In this document: positions 8,212-17,869 of the stretch, one piece after another | How positions within the stretch are numbered: position 1 is the stretch's first letter | How the letters are laid out: each line of letters begins with the position of its first letter | Assembly: GCF_018130545.1 (NCBI RefSeq) | Contig: NZ_JAFCKF010000007.1 | Span: 310,001-374,000, forward strand | Length of the DNA: 64,000 bases | Source of the DNA: Bradyrhizobium tropiciagri | GTDB lineage: Bacteria; Pseudomonadota; Alphaproteobacteria; Rhizobiales; Xanthobacteraceae | Reading direction: 5' to 3' | Notes under the pieces: model-generated | Databases searched by the model: none | What the model saw: only the letters and a program-made list of their open reading frames with translations | Told to the model about the DNA's origin: nothing | Translations under genes and position numbers: made by a program

Positions 8212-9665
8212 GCGTGGCATGCGACGCGCTGAAAGCAGCATTGAACGCTGCGTGCGAGGAGGGCGTAGTTACAACACCTCAGCGGCTGTTGGAGACCGCT
8301 GTGCGTCTTGCGGACCCGCTCCAGGCGCTCGTCGATTGGGATCGGGCCGAAGAACTGTTTGCTGTCTTCGCTGAAGAATATCCGTTCCTCCGGCGGATGC
8401 ACTACGCAAATGTCGCGCCAACGCAAGATGAAGCTGCTCGATACGCTGATGTGATACGCTGGCTGATGCGAAGTCTGCGCAATTGGAGCGGGACGGCAGA
8501 GGCGGCCCAAGCCGACCTCGCCGCCATTATTGTGGTTGCACAAACCTGTGATGTCGACGGTGTCCTTTGGCAATTGCTGCCTGAGGATATCGGTCGGAAC
8601 ACCAATCTGATCGATGTGCTCAAGCGCCTGGTGGCGTCATTTGGGCTCACCATCACCGCAGGACCAGGCAGCGCGAGGGATACCGAGGCACTGGCGCGAT
8701 TCATCGAAGCTGACGCGCAAGGTGATTGGGTAACGATCTCCCAAATGTGGTCCTCGCTCCGGCGTGTACCATTCTTTCCTAACGCGGTGCAGGCCGCCAG
8801 CGTGCGATGCCTCAATCGCTTCGCGCCAGAACGCCTTGCCGAGGGGCTGCGGGATGTGCGTCAATCTATCTTGGCCTTGCAGCTCGTTTCGGCTCTGAGC
8901 GTGGAAGACCGGTTGCGTGTCGCGATGGCGACCGACAACGGCCATCTCGAGCTCGCTGCTGTTCAGCAAACCGTCGCGCCCTGGCAGGGTTCGTCCCCGG
9001 ATCTCACCGCGGCTGAGACCCAATTGTTGACCGAACAGCTCCTCAAGGTCATGCTTGATCCCAAGCGCTGGACCGCCTGGATGAAAATCTTCAATCACTA
9101 TCCAGCCCGTTTCCCAACGCTCCAGGTGTCTTTAGGCGAGGCACTTGCCGGGGGATCAGCCGACGGCTTGCAAGCCTATGTCGACGCGATTTGGCTCTAC
9201 GCCAAGCCACCAGGACAGGCGGCGGGCACTGCGCAATGCCTTGGCGTATTTCGTGAGCATGCGTCTCTCGAGTGCCGTCAAGCGCTCTGGACCGCCGCAC
9301 ATGAGCGTTGGCTCGCTTGGGACTTTGGAGCCAGCGACCCCAACGAGCATCTCGCGCGGATCGTCTGCACAGATCTCGACTATGCCGTCATCAGCTATGC
9401 CACGGAATGCATGGCCGAGTTTGAGCGGACTGAGATGATACAAAGGGTCCGCGAGCGACTGCTGACCATCGATCATGATTGGTATGAGACCGAGGTCGAA
9501 CTCATGAGCGCCTGGTATCGCCAACTCTCAAAACTGCAGCCTTATGCCGCCGCGGCCCGCTTCCTGCGCGGCGAAAGCGAATGGAACGCCGATGGACAGC
9601 CGTCATGGCCGTTCGATCCGGAGCGCGCAAGGTACGCCGCCATCAAATACCGCGCATCGATTTAG
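8208..9665 (+). CDS. unknown helical protein, partner of the VPA1262-like gene
   Basis: A 485-residue, largely alpha-helical soluble protein rich in Ala, Leu and Trp (e.g. VIRWLMRSLRNWSG, MWSSLRRVPFFPNAV, WTAWMKIFNHYPARF). I recognise no catalytic motif. Regular helix pairs suggest a repeat scaffold or sensor. It starts within the stop codon of the preceding gene (ATGA), so dosage is coupled to the PLD-like protein. A terminator-like inverted repeat follows at 9674-9734. Its role is unknown; a regulator or effector partner of the upstream nuclease-like protein is a guess. Confidence 0.6.
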   Translation: MSVACDALKAALNAACEEGVVTTPQRLLETAVRLADPLQALVDWDRAEELFAVFAEEYPFLRRMHYANVAPTQDEAARYADVIRWLMRSLRNWSGTAEAAQADLAAIIVVAQTCDVDGVLWQLLPEDIGRNTNLIDVLKRLVASFGLTITAGPGSARDTEALARFIEADAQGDWVTISQMWSSLRRVPFFPNAVQAASVRCLNRFAPERLAEGLRDVRQSILALQLVSALSVEDRLRVAMATDNGHLELAAVQQTVAPWQGSSPDLTAAETQLLTEQLLKVMLDPKRWTAWMKIFNHYPARFPTLQVSLGEALAGGSADGLQAYVDAIWLYAKPPGQAAGTAQCLGVFREHASLECRQALWTAAHERWLAWDFGASDPNEHLARIVCTDLDYAVISYATECMAEFERTEMIQRVRERLLTIDHDWYETEVELMSAWYRQLSKLQPYAAAARFLRGESEWNADGQPSWPFDPERARYAAIKYRASI

Positions 9666-9673
9666 TTCGGGAT

Positions 9674-9734
9674 GTTCAACGCATTTTCTGGCCTGAAATC
9701 ACCATTGCGGAAGGCCCGCGGCGTTGAACTTTTT
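9674..9734 (+). terminator. terminator-like structure between convergent genes
   Basis: Arms gttcaacgc (9674-9682) and gcgttgaac (9721-9729) are perfectly complementary and followed by TTTTT (9730-9734). An inner pair ggcct/aggcc shortens the loop. It lies 8 bases after the rightward operon stop and before the convergent hipA stop, so it may terminate transcription from the left. Confidence 0.5.
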
Positions 9735-9747
9735 CAGCCGGCGCGTC

Positions 9748-11007
9748 TTACGTCGAAAATCCAGGATACACGAAAGCCCCCGTGATGGTCTCGGCGTCCT
9801 TTTCCGTGACGCCTTGACCACGCACGACGTCATACCAAGATGCCCGCACTTGGTCTGTCATGGTGGAGACAAGGGCCTTGGCTTCGTCCGCGTCTAACAG
9901 AAAGCGCGCATGCTGCGAGAGGACGTTCTTCGCATTGGCAAACCGGCCTTGATCGCCGACCTCGAGCGCAAGATCGCGGCGTTCCTGGGCGATAACCGGG
10001 GAGGGGGTCAGGTCATAAGCCGGCGACAGTTGCCAAGGATTGTCCTTCGCCACCAGCGCATGATTGCGCGGATGATCGTCGAGGTTCGAGATCAGCGCGT
10101 TAAAAGTCATGCGCCGGAAGAGCTCTTTGGCGTCTTTCTGCGGTTCTTGCACCACCCGGCGCAGCTCTTCGGCCATCAACACATAGGACCAGCGGTCCCG
10201 CATCTCAGGCGCTTCGTCGGCCTGCAGCAAAGTCAGCCCGCTGATCATGCGTGAACGTTGGTAGCCGGCTTCCGTCTTGGTGCGGTCGAAGCGCTTGACG
10301 AGCAAGACATCCTTGCCGCCCACCGTGACGACGGCGCTTTCGGCAACGCGGATTCCGCACAGCCGAGCAAGTTCGAGCATCGCGCGCTCGACGCGCGTGT
10401 TGTTCCAGCGATCATCCGGTCGGTTAAATTTGGCGACCCAGAGGCCTCGATCATCCTCGACAACCGACTTGGGACGCGCGCCGCCCATCGACGTCCCTAG
10501 CAGCATCAAGTCCTGAACCTGCGCCGCTTCCTCCGTCTCCACATTCTCCTCGCGCATCAGCGCCTCGGCCACGGCCTGCAGCTTGGCCAGCTCAAGCGTC
10601 TGATTGAACTTGCGCCGCGGGGCCGGGGGCTGCTGCCCAAGACCAAATCCTAGCGCGCCCGCGCGGTCGTCCGCAGAATTCAGCAGGTAGTCGAGTTCGC
10701 CCAGCTGGGGAACGCCGGCATGCTTTTCGATTACGCGGCGGCCCCAATAGTCCGGCCCGGCATCGCGCAATGCGCCAAACACGCCATTAAGGCGACCGGT
10801 CTCATAGGTGGTGCCCGAGAGCTTGAGCTCGACCGGATCGATGGCGACTGCGTTGCCGCGGGCGAGGTAGGACTTACCGTAGACAAAGCGTCCCACGGCG
10901 TTTCCACGGCGATCAGGCGTCAGTTGAAAGCGTCCCGCCGTCACCGCCTCGGTCTCGCCAGGCAGGGTGATATAGACAAAGCACTCGGTATTGCCCTTAG
11001 AAGTCAT
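9748..11007 (-). CDS. hipA: HipA-type serine/threonine kinase toxin
   Basis: A 419-residue HipA-family kinase. Members inactivate targets such as aminoacyl-tRNA synthetases by phosphorylation, causing growth arrest and persistence. Visible features are the N-terminal HipA subdomain, the Gly-rich loop TSMGGARPKSVV followed by WVAKFNRP, and the catalytic loop NLDDHPRNHALV (aspartate and asparagine conserved). The metal-binding aspartate is in SPAYDLTPS. Full length. The ATG at 11007 overlaps the hipB stop by 11 bases; an upstream in-frame start at 11103 would lie inside hipB. Repression by HipB bound to the upstream palindromes is expected. Confidence 0.92.
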   Translation of the reverse strand: MTSKGNTECFVYITLPGETEAVTAGRFQLTPDRRGNAVGRFVYGKSYLARGNAVAIDPVELKLSGTTYETGRLNGVFGALRDAGPDYWGRRVIEKHAGVPQLGELDYLLNSADDRAGALGFGLGQQPPAPRRKFNQTLELAKLQAVAEALMREENVETEEAAQVQDLMLLGTSMGGARPKSVVEDDRGLWVAKFNRPDDRWNNTRVERAMLELARLCGIRVAESAVVTVGGKDVLLVKRFDRTKTEAGYQRSRMISGLTLLQADEAPEMRDRWSYVLMAEELRRVVQEPQKDAKELFRRMTFNALISNLDDHPRNHALVAKDNPWQLSPAYDLTPSPVIAQERRDLALEVGDQGRFANAKNVLSQHARFLLDADEAKALVSTMTDQVRASWYDVVRGQGVTEKDAETITGAFVYPGFST

Positions 11008-11338
11008 TGTCGAGGCCTCCGCCCTTACGCGCGCGCTTGCGTTCGCGCGTCGCCTGCAAGGCAAGGCCTTCCTTGTCCTTGGATGGATCCGCCAATTCTT
11101 CAAGCGGCCGGATCATATCGTAAAGCCAAAGCAGGCCCGCATAGACCACGATACCCGTCGAAGCTTTGCCTTTTTCGGCATCCATCACCGCACGTAAGCC
11201 TGTTCCGATCCGGCTTGCGGCATCCTCCATCGTCATGTTGCGACGAATACGTGCGGTGCGAAGATCAGCCCCCAATTGGATGAGCGCCTTTGCGACTGCG
11301 TGCGGTGGAGCCTTCGTGAGTTTGTTCAACGCGACCAT
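10997..11338 (-). CDS. hipB: HipB-like antitoxin, XRE/HTH family
   Basis: A 113-residue DNA-binding antitoxin. The helix-turn-helix is seen in LGADLRTARIRRNMTMEDAASRIGTGLRAVMDAEKGK (about residues 22-60). The C-terminal tail is highly basic (RERKRARKGGG), a typical flexible tail. It precedes and overlaps hipA, the standard antitoxin-first order. Two near-identical palindromes lie 32 and 107 bases upstream of its start and are likely its operators. Confidence 0.85.
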   Translation of the reverse strand: MVALNKLTKAPPHAVAKALIQLGADLRTARIRRNMTMEDAASRIGTGLRAVMDAEKGKASTGIVVYAGLLWLYDMIRPLEELADPSKDKEGLALQATRERKRARKGGGLDNDF

Positions 11339-11369
11339 GCTATCACGAGCCAGTTAATTGGGATAAATA

Positions 11370-11456
11370 GCTCTCAAGAGCATATCTCAGATGGATTTAG
11401 ATTGCAAAAAAATGCTTTGAAGGGCAATTTGTCCTACATTAAATGCTCTTAAGAGC
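11370..11456. promoter_or_regulatory. paired palindromes, probable HipB operators
   Basis: gctctcaagagc (11370-11381) and gctcttaagagc (11445-11456, a perfect palindrome) share a 14-base core in inverse orientation with one mismatch. Their centres are 75 bp apart, about seven helical turns, which suits looping or cooperative binding by a dimeric HTH repressor. They lie in the divergent promoter region between hipB and the nuclease operon. Confidence 0.55.
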
Positions 11457-11540
11457 TGTCTTGCTCTTTTGCACCTATCGACTCGGAACTTGTTGATTTC
11501 GCCGGGGAATCCACCTCCCATCGCAGCCCTGCGTTGCATG

Positions 11541-11557
11541 TGTTCCGGTAATGTTCT
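11541..11557. promoter_or_regulatory. LexA (SOS) box candidate
   Basis: TGTTCC-GGTAA-TGTTCT matches the alphaproteobacterial LexA direct repeat (GTTC-N7-GTTC) and 11 of 12 positions of the extended TGTTCT-N5-TGTTCT form. It ends 55 bases before the ATG of the large nuclease gene at 11612. Confidence 0.55.
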
Positions 11558-11611
11558 AAGCCCGGAGCCGGGCTAGTATCATGCTTCACCGACTCGGGGA
11601 CCTTTGGAGAC

Positions 11612-14600
11612 ATGTCCGACGCCGGCAACGAGCAGCTGCGCCCGCCACCGAGCTGGGACAAGTTCGAGGAGATCTGTGCCGATCTCTTCGCGCGGATCTG
11701 GACCGACGATCAGCTCGTGCGCTATGGCCGCGAGGGTCAGCGCCAGAACGGCGTCGACATCTACGGCAAACACAACGGCGCCGACGGCGGCGTTCAGTGC
11801 AAAGGCAAGCGCGACTGGCCGCCAACCACACTCACCACAATCGAGATCGATGCCGAGGTCGAGAAAGCCAAAGTCTTCACGCCGCGGCTCACGACTTATA
11901 TTTTTGCGACAACCGCCGATAATGACGTTCATGTCATCGATCACGTCAATGCCATCTCGACGCGACACGCGCAGCAAGGATTGTTTCGCGTTACCGTGTT
12001 CGGCTGGCGCGAACTGACGCGACGCTTCTACGACTATCCCGAGCTGCTCGAAAAACACTTCGGCATCTACACGATACGCTCGATAAGGCGCGACTTGCCC
12101 GAGCTGATCGCGGCTGGCGTTCGTGAAGGCTTGCGGCAGGCCGACCTTACGCAACCGGCCTCTGGCCTGCTGGCAGGCGTGCCAACCTCCTTCCTGGATG
12201 GCCGCTGGTCCGAGGCTGTGGAGCGCGATTATGCGGCGCGCTACGAACGCGCGCTGCAACGGTCCGTGTTTCCAGAGCTGCACAAGCGCGATGAACTCGC
12301 ACCACTCGCCTCCGAATTGCTCGAGACTAAAGGTCCACCTTCGTCAGGCCTGCGGCGGACCATCCTTCTGCGCGCATCCCGTTCATCCTCGCTTTCCGGA
12401 AGGCTCGAGGATGCGCAGCGTTTCCTCGCCGAAGCTCAAAAGCAGCCAGGCACAGAACCTGACACATTGGCGCGCGCACGCTTAGCGCTTGCCGAAGGCC
12501 GCTCGACCGACGCCATCCAAATGCTGCGCGACAGCGCGGATGCCGACGACCGCACTGTTCTCCTGGCCATCCTTGCTGCCGCCCATGGTGACGATGCTGC
12601 GCTCGACTGGCTCGCCGAAAATAAAATTACGCCCGCGCAACTCACATCAAGCGGTGTGCTCACGCTCGCAAATATCTATCTGCGCCGTAACGATGTGGCG
12701 GCTGTCAATCGCATTCTCGCGCAAACGAGCCAAGACCAACTTACACAACTTCCTTTTCTGCATTTCTTCCGCGGTGCGATGAGCTTTGCCAGCGTCCTCC
12801 CCGAGCCGGAATTGCCGATCGCGCTGAGCGGTTTGCCGTTGGATGTAAACAATGCCGCGCCTGTCATCGGCGAACCCGAGCTTTCGCGCAGGCTGGACGC
12901 CGCCCTTAACGATCTTCACCAAGCGTTGCCCTGCGCGGTTCAGCTCGGCCTTCAGCACGCGCCGCAGATCATCGGCTCCTACATTGTCTGGTGCGAATTG
13001 CTGCACCCTGCACGCAAACAGGCTGCACTTGCGAAGCTTCGCCGCGATATGCAAGACAATTTTCTGGCAGTGTCTTATATCCAGTACGCGCTTGCCTATC
13101 TCGATGGATATTCTTCTGCCCCCCTTGAATCCTACCTCGCGCGTCGCGACGCGCTTGGTGGCTTGAGCAATGAGGAACTGCGCGCCAACTTTGTCGTCAA
13201 ATTACATTCCAACGATGCCGCAGGTCTTGCGGCGCTCATTGCCGCTAAACGACTCCAATCGGAGGGACTTTTCGGCAAGTCCACCGTACACATGATCGAG
13301 ATTCAAGCACTGGCCAAAAGCGGCGATGTCACCTCGGCCGGCATCGTGCTCAACGACAACCTCGCTCTTTTCGACGCCAGTCAGATCGCGGTGCTTCGTG
13401 CCGCAATCGCCAAGGCCGAGGGCGCCGATCCCGTCGCTGAGCATCTAAAGCTGTACGAGAATGACAAGACCCCGGAGACGCTTCGCGCACTTGTCGGCGA
13501 ACTCGTGCACAAGCAGGATCACGTCGCCATCGCCAAATATGCCGAACTTCTCTTCGAGGCGACCAAAGATCCCCGGGCCCTCGTGCTCAGCGCCAATGCA
13601 AGCGCCCGAACCGGCGACGGCGACAATTTTGTACGCCTGGTCGAGGCCCATCCACGTCTCAAAGACCGCCTCGATTTTCTCCGCTATTATGCCTGGCAGC
13701 TGTTTCGCTTGGGCCGCATGCGTGAGGTCGGGCAGATCGTCGATCAGATCGCGCGGAATCATGACCCGGAGCGCGATCTCCAACTGGAAATTGCCATCGC
13801 GATCGAGACCGGCGAGTGGGAAGCGTTGAGCGCCCCTCTCTCGGCCGCGCTCGATCCCGCCCGCAATCTCGATGGTCTCACGCTTATTCGAGCAGCTCAT
13901 TTGGCGTACGCGACTGCGCAAGGCCTTGTCATGGATCTCGTGATGGCCGCCGTCGCCAAGGCTGACGATGATCCCCACGTCTTGCTTGGAGCTTATTCTT
14001 TATTCGTCGAACTAGGGCTCGAAGAGGACCGGCCGGAACCACGTGTCTGGTTCGAAAAAGCCCTGGCGCTCTCGGGGCCCGATGGGCCAGTCCAGCGCTT
14101 TGAGATCAAGCAACTGCTCGCCCAGCAATCCGAATGGAACCGGCATACAAAAGCGGTTACCGACAACGTCGTGCGTGGCGACCTGCCGCTCTTCGTGGCG
14201 GCGCCCGGATTGCGGACTACGCAGGTCGATCTGGTGTTACGCAATCTCATCCGTAACACGGCGCTCACCGACCGCCGCCGCAGCACGGCCATTCCCCTGT
14301 TTGCCGGCCGGCGCCTGCCCGAACCCGCTGGCGTACCGTCTACGCTCGGTCTCGATATATCGGCGCTGCTCGTTCTCGGCTGGCTTGGCCTATTGCCCCT
14401 CATCCTCGAAGCGTTTCCCAAGATCGCGTTGCCGGCCGGCGCATTGGCCGAGCTGTTTGAAGGCCGGCAGCGCATCCGTCGCGGTCAACGCTCCCGCCTT
14501 CAAAAGGCGCAGGAAGTCCGTGACGCGATAGCGAAGGGTCAGCTGAAGATCTTGCGGACCCCAGCATTGGCGCGCGATCCGCTGTCCGAAGACGTCGGCA

Positions 14601-15868
14601 TCGAACTCGGCGCGTTAATCCATGAAGCCGAACGCACCAAGGGCGTTGTTGTATGTCCAGCACCCGTGAGCCGCGTCCGCCTTGACGATTCCGGTCCTGC
14701 CGATATGAGCGAACATGAAGCCTATCTTTGCGATATGCATGGCTTGCTCAAAGCTTTGATCGAGTTCAACACGATTGACGAAGAAAAGGAACGTGCGGCC
14801 AGCCAGTTCTTCGATATCCAGGACAAAGGCTGGCGATCGTCGGCGCGTCCGGAACTCAGCCAGCCGATCTTTCTTGACGGCCTTGCGCTCTCCTACCTGC
14901 AATCCACCAAACTCCTGCAGCCTCTCTTACAGACCTTTTCCGATGTCTTCATTCATATCTCCACCGAGGATGAGGCCAATTCTCTGATCGACGACGATCG
15001 AAATGTTGCAGAGGTGTTTCACGTCCTCGACGAAATCCGCGCGTCAATCCGCAAGGTGAATGCTGCCGACCAGGTGACGTTCGGCGCTCGGGACTACGAT
15101 GTAGGCAGCGACGTCGATCGTGCACCCGCCACCCAGAATCTGTTCACCGATCTCGCGCAGATCGACGCCATAGCAATCGACGATCGTGCGCTGAATAAAG
15201 AGGCCTTTGGCGCGGATCCGATGGGTCGCCGGGCGCGCCTTGTCTCCACACTCGATCTGCTCGAAGAGATCCGACACCGCGGCCTGCTGAGCGATGATCG
15301 GTATCGTGCCGCGCGCTTCAAGCTACGCCAGGCCGGTGCCATGCTGGTCCCCGTAAGCACACTAGAGCTGGTGACATCAGGAAAGCGGAATCGACAGCGT
15401 GAAGCGCCGGAGTTTCGAGCTATTCGCGATAGCCTCGATCTGGCGCGGCTCGCCGATATCCCCCAATTCCCAAGCGAGATGCGCTGGCTCTTGACCCATG
15501 TCCAGTCGATCCGAAACGCTATCGCGCAGATCTGGAACGAGGAGGCGGATGAGCAACGCGCGCGCCTCATCGCATCGTCGCTCTTCGAGATGCAGATCGT
15601 TCCCGAAGACTGGTTGCCTTGCTGGCGCGGCACGCCACCGCCAGGCTGGGTCGACGCCGTCCGCCGCGCTCTGATCGGCGGTTTTGTGATGCCAATCGAG
15701 ATTACCGACGACAAAAAAATCGAACCTTACCATCGGTGGCTCGATGACGTTCTGCTCAGGGAGCTTCGTTTGGTATCGCCTGAGCTTTATCAGCAGGTCG
15801 TCGCCTATGTCCGCGAGTTCACGCTCATGCCGTGGGGGGAGGGTGACGACGATGACGAAGAGGAATAA
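11612..15868 (+). CDS. Mrr-like nuclease / helical-repeat / PIN-domain fusion protein
   Basis: A 1418-residue multidomain protein. Residues 15-150 form a PD-(D/E)XK restriction-type nuclease: WDKFEEICADLF, NGVDI with D49, then VQCK with Q62 and K64 (the QxK variant of Mrr-like enzymes). Residues ~240-880 are an Ala/Leu-rich helical array resembling TPR repeats. Residues ~912-1270 look like an enlarged PIN ribonuclease domain: LGLDISALL with D915, later AIAIDDRAL and VSTLDLLEEIRHRGLLSDDRY, the usual PIN C-terminal half. A protein with both a DNA-type and an RNA-type nuclease suggests an abortive-infection effector (inference). It overlaps the next gene by 17 bases; a LexA box lies upstream. 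Confidence 0.7.
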   Translation: MSDAGNEQLRPPPSWDKFEEICADLFARIWTDDQLVRYGREGQRQNGVDIYGKHNGADGGVQCKGKRDWPPTTLTTIEIDAEVEKAKVFTPRLTTYIFATTADNDVHVIDHVNAISTRHAQQGLFRVTVFGWRELTRRFYDYPELLEKHFGIYTIRSIRRDLPELIAAGVREGLRQADLTQPASGLLAGVPTSFLDGRWSEAVERDYAARYERALQRSVFPELHKRDELAPLASELLETKGPPSSGLRRTILLRASRSSSLSGRLEDAQRFLAEAQKQPGTEPDTLARARLALAEGRSTDAIQMLRDSADADDRTVLLAILAAAHGDDAALDWLAENKITPAQLTSSGVLTLANIYLRRNDVAAVNRILAQTSQDQLTQLPFLHFFRGAMSFASVLPEPELPIALSGLPLDVNNAAPVIGEPELSRRLDAALNDLHQALPCAVQLGLQHAPQIIGSYIVWCELLHPARKQAALAKLRRDMQDNFLAVSYIQYALAYLDGYSSAPLESYLARRDALGGLSNEELRANFVVKLHSNDAAGLAALIAAKRLQSEGLFGKSTVHMIEIQALAKSGDVTSAGIVLNDNLALFDASQIAVLRAAIAKAEGADPVAEHLKLYENDKTPETLRALVGELVHKQDHVAIAKYAELLFEATKDPRALVLSANASARTGDGDNFVRLVEAHPRLKDRLDFLRYYAWQLFRLGRMREVGQIVDQIARNHDPERDLQLEIAIAIETGEWEALSAPLSAALDPARNLDGLTLIRAAHLAYATAQGLVMDLVMAAVAKADDDPHVLLGAYSLFVELGLEEDRPEPRVWFEKALALSGPDGPVQRFEIKQLLAQQSEWNRHTKAVTDNVVRGDLPLFVAAPGLRTTQVDLVLRNLIRNTALTDRRRSTAIPLFAGRRLPEPAGVPSTLGLDISALLVLGWLGLLPLILEAFPKIALPAGALAELFEGRQRIRRGQRSRLQKAQEVRDAIAKGQLKILRTPALARDPLSEDVGIELGALIHEAERTKGVVVCPAPVSRVRLDDSGPADMSEHEAYLCDMHGLLKALIEFNTIDEEKERAASQFFDIQDKGWRSSARPELSQPIFLDGLALSYLQSTKLLQPLLQTFSDVFIHISTEDEANSLIDDDRNVAEVFHVLDEIRASIRKVNAADQVTFGARDYDVGSDVDRAPATQNLFTDLAQIDAIAIDDRALNKEAFGADPMGRRARLVSTLDLLEEIRHRGLLSDDRYRAARFKLRQAGAMLVPVSTLELVTSGKRNRQREAPEFRAIRDSLDLARLADIPQFPSEMRWLLTHVQSIRNAIAQIWNEEADEQRARLIASSLFEMQIVPEDWLPCWRGTPPPGWVDAVRRALIGGFVMPIEITDDKKIEPYHRWLDDVLLRELRLVSPELYQQVVAYVREFTLMPWGEGDDDDEEE

Positions 15869-17858
15869 GAAGAATAAGAAAGCGAATAAGCCAGACTTAA
15901 CCCCTGAAGAAATCGCACGCTACAAGGTCGTCTTCGCGCTGCGGCGTGTCGGGGCCGAGCTACAGAGCGACGTGCTTTTTGACAGTGCGATTGCCCGACA
16001 AACGGGTATCGGCGTGGCGAGCACAATCAAATTGCCCGACGATCTGACTCTCAATCGCGAGACGCTGTTCGCCGCCTTCCAGAAGACGGCGGATCACGAG
16101 CCGGTGCCGGAATGGCGTGACAGCGAGGGCCTTAAACGCGATATCCGCATCGAGATGGACACGCAATCCGCTTATTTGCTTTATGGAAAGCACAAGGTAG
16201 GATTCCCCCATGCGGCGCTTCTCGCCAGCAAGCGCGAGCGGCGCCAACAAGCCCTGGTCGAGATTCTCAAAGGCTGCACGCTCACGAAAGCGGAACGTGC
16301 AAAGCTCGACGCCATCATCAATAAGCCAAACTACGGGCAAGACGATTTCTTTGCCGCCCAAAATATCCTCGCCGGTGCACCGGAGAGCTTCGCAGCGTCG
16401 CTTCGCGAAGCCGCGATCAAGGGGAATCTCTCGCGAACCGATCTGCTGCCGACGAAAACGGCGCATTGGGAAAATCTGACAGCGCGGCTTTTGAGCTCGG
16501 AGATTCTCAGCGAATTTGCGGCCAATGAACTCGCCGTCCAGCGCAAAGCGCACTTTGCCGGCGATCTGACAGGAGCTTTCGACATTGTGTCGTTGACGTT
16601 CGGTGACCCTGAGCTCGTGCCCGTGGAGACCCTACGGTCATTCGGCGCAGAAGAAGTGATCACAGCCTTACGCCATTTGCTGCAATTTAATGATCCGTTC
16701 GCGCTGACAGGCGCATTCGACATTTGTGCCGCTCGCGCGCTTGCTGAACCTCAGTTTGTCGCGCTTGGCGACGAACTCCTCGATCGCATCTTGGGCGATC
16801 GAACACGTTTGCTGGGCGAATTGACGACTTTCGCGACCGCCTTTGTCTTCGCCGTGGCGTTCCTGGCCGAACATCAGACGCTACGACACCAACCCGTCTT
16901 CTGGCGGCGTCTGGCGGCCGCATCTCACGCGTCGCTTGTGACACGCGTGCTTGGCCCAGGTACGGATGATGAGGAGGACAGATCGCTGCTTAACTGGGCG
17001 ATGCGGATCTCCGGTAAGGCGTATTATCTATCGGTGATGAACGATTTCGATCATGAGCCGCGATGGCGTCCCGATTGGATCACTCAAAATTTTGTCGCCG
17101 CCGATATCTATGGACGGCTCCTGGTTTCGCTCGGAAAGCTGAGGGATGATGCGCCGGCAAGCTGGCGCAAGAAACTTGAAGACGCGCATCCGTCGATCGT
17201 CGCCAACGCGCCGCCGATGGCTCATTTGTTTCCCGCCCTCCTGCAGGGCTGGCGAGCGCCTTCGGCCGATCTGCCGGCAGCCAACACGCCGGTTGGCGAA
17301 CTCTTCGTCGAGTTTGAGCAGAATCCTACCGTCAAGAAATTCCTCGAATTCATCCAGCTCGTCTACACCTTCGGTCATCCGCCGGTCGCTCGCGTTCCCG
17401 TCCTCAAGGCGATGGAAAGTCTGCGGTCGCAATTGATGAGCATAGAGCCGGCCTACGCGCAGGCAGCCATCGACCTGGCCGCGTTGATTGCCGCCCGAAA
17501 TAGAGACGTAGAGCTCGCCGAGCTGGTCTCATCCGTGGCGCTCGAGCGCTTGCAAGCCGGGCAGGGGGGAGATCATCTGATGCCGACTGTTTCGGTGCTG
17601 CTCGAGTGCGCGGCAGCAGTTGTCGATCGAAAATCCGCGCTAGAGCAGCTCGCACGGCGCCTTGAAAATCTGGTTTCTACGGTGCCGGCCGCGTCTCTAC
17701 CCGAGGCGGTCGACACCATGCGGGTCCTACAATCAATCAATCAGGAGCTGGCGCCGATGCTTGGACGCGCCATCGCGCTCGGCCGGATTGGGGCGCCGCG
17801 AGGAGTAGTAGACCAAGTCCTCGCGCGTCGCCGGCCTGATCTTGCTTCAACGCCGTAA
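15852..17858 (+). CDS. unknown 668-residue helical protein of the nuclease operon
   Basis: A soluble 668-residue protein with a lysine-rich start (MTKRNKKNKKANKPD) followed by long helical stretches. I see no nuclease, ATPase or membrane signature. Helix-hairpin repeats in the second half (e.g. QAAIDLAALIAARNRDVELAELVSSVALERL) suggest a scaffold. ATG 15852 overlaps the end of the 1418-residue gene by 17 bases. The two are surely co-expressed and may form a complex. The function is unknown. Confidence 0.65.
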   Translation: MTKRNKKNKKANKPDLTPEEIARYKVVFALRRVGAELQSDVLFDSAIARQTGIGVASTIKLPDDLTLNRETLFAAFQKTADHEPVPEWRDSEGLKRDIRIEMDTQSAYLLYGKHKVGFPHAALLASKRERRQQALVEILKGCTLTKAERAKLDAIINKPNYGQDDFFAAQNILAGAPESFAASLREAAIKGNLSRTDLLPTKTAHWENLTARLLSSEILSEFAANELAVQRKAHFAGDLTGAFDIVSLTFGDPELVPVETLRSFGAEEVITALRHLLQFNDPFALTGAFDICAARALAEPQFVALGDELLDRILGDRTRLLGELTTFATAFVFAVAFLAEHQTLRHQPVFWRRLAAASHASLVTRVLGPGTDDEEDRSLLNWAMRISGKAYYLSVMNDFDHEPRWRPDWITQNFVAADIYGRLLVSLGKLRDDAPASWRKKLEDAHPSIVANAPPMAHLFPALLQGWRAPSADLPAANTPVGELFVEFEQNPTVKKFLEFIQLVYTFGHPPVARVPVLKAMESLRSQLMSIEPAYAQAAIDLAALIAARNRDVELAELVSSVALERLQAGQGGDHLMPTVSVLLECAAAVVDRKSALEQLARRLENLVSTVPAASLPEAVDTMRVLQSINQELAPMLGRAIALGRIGAPRGVVDQVLARRRPDLASTP

Positions 17859-17869
17859 AATCATCGCGC

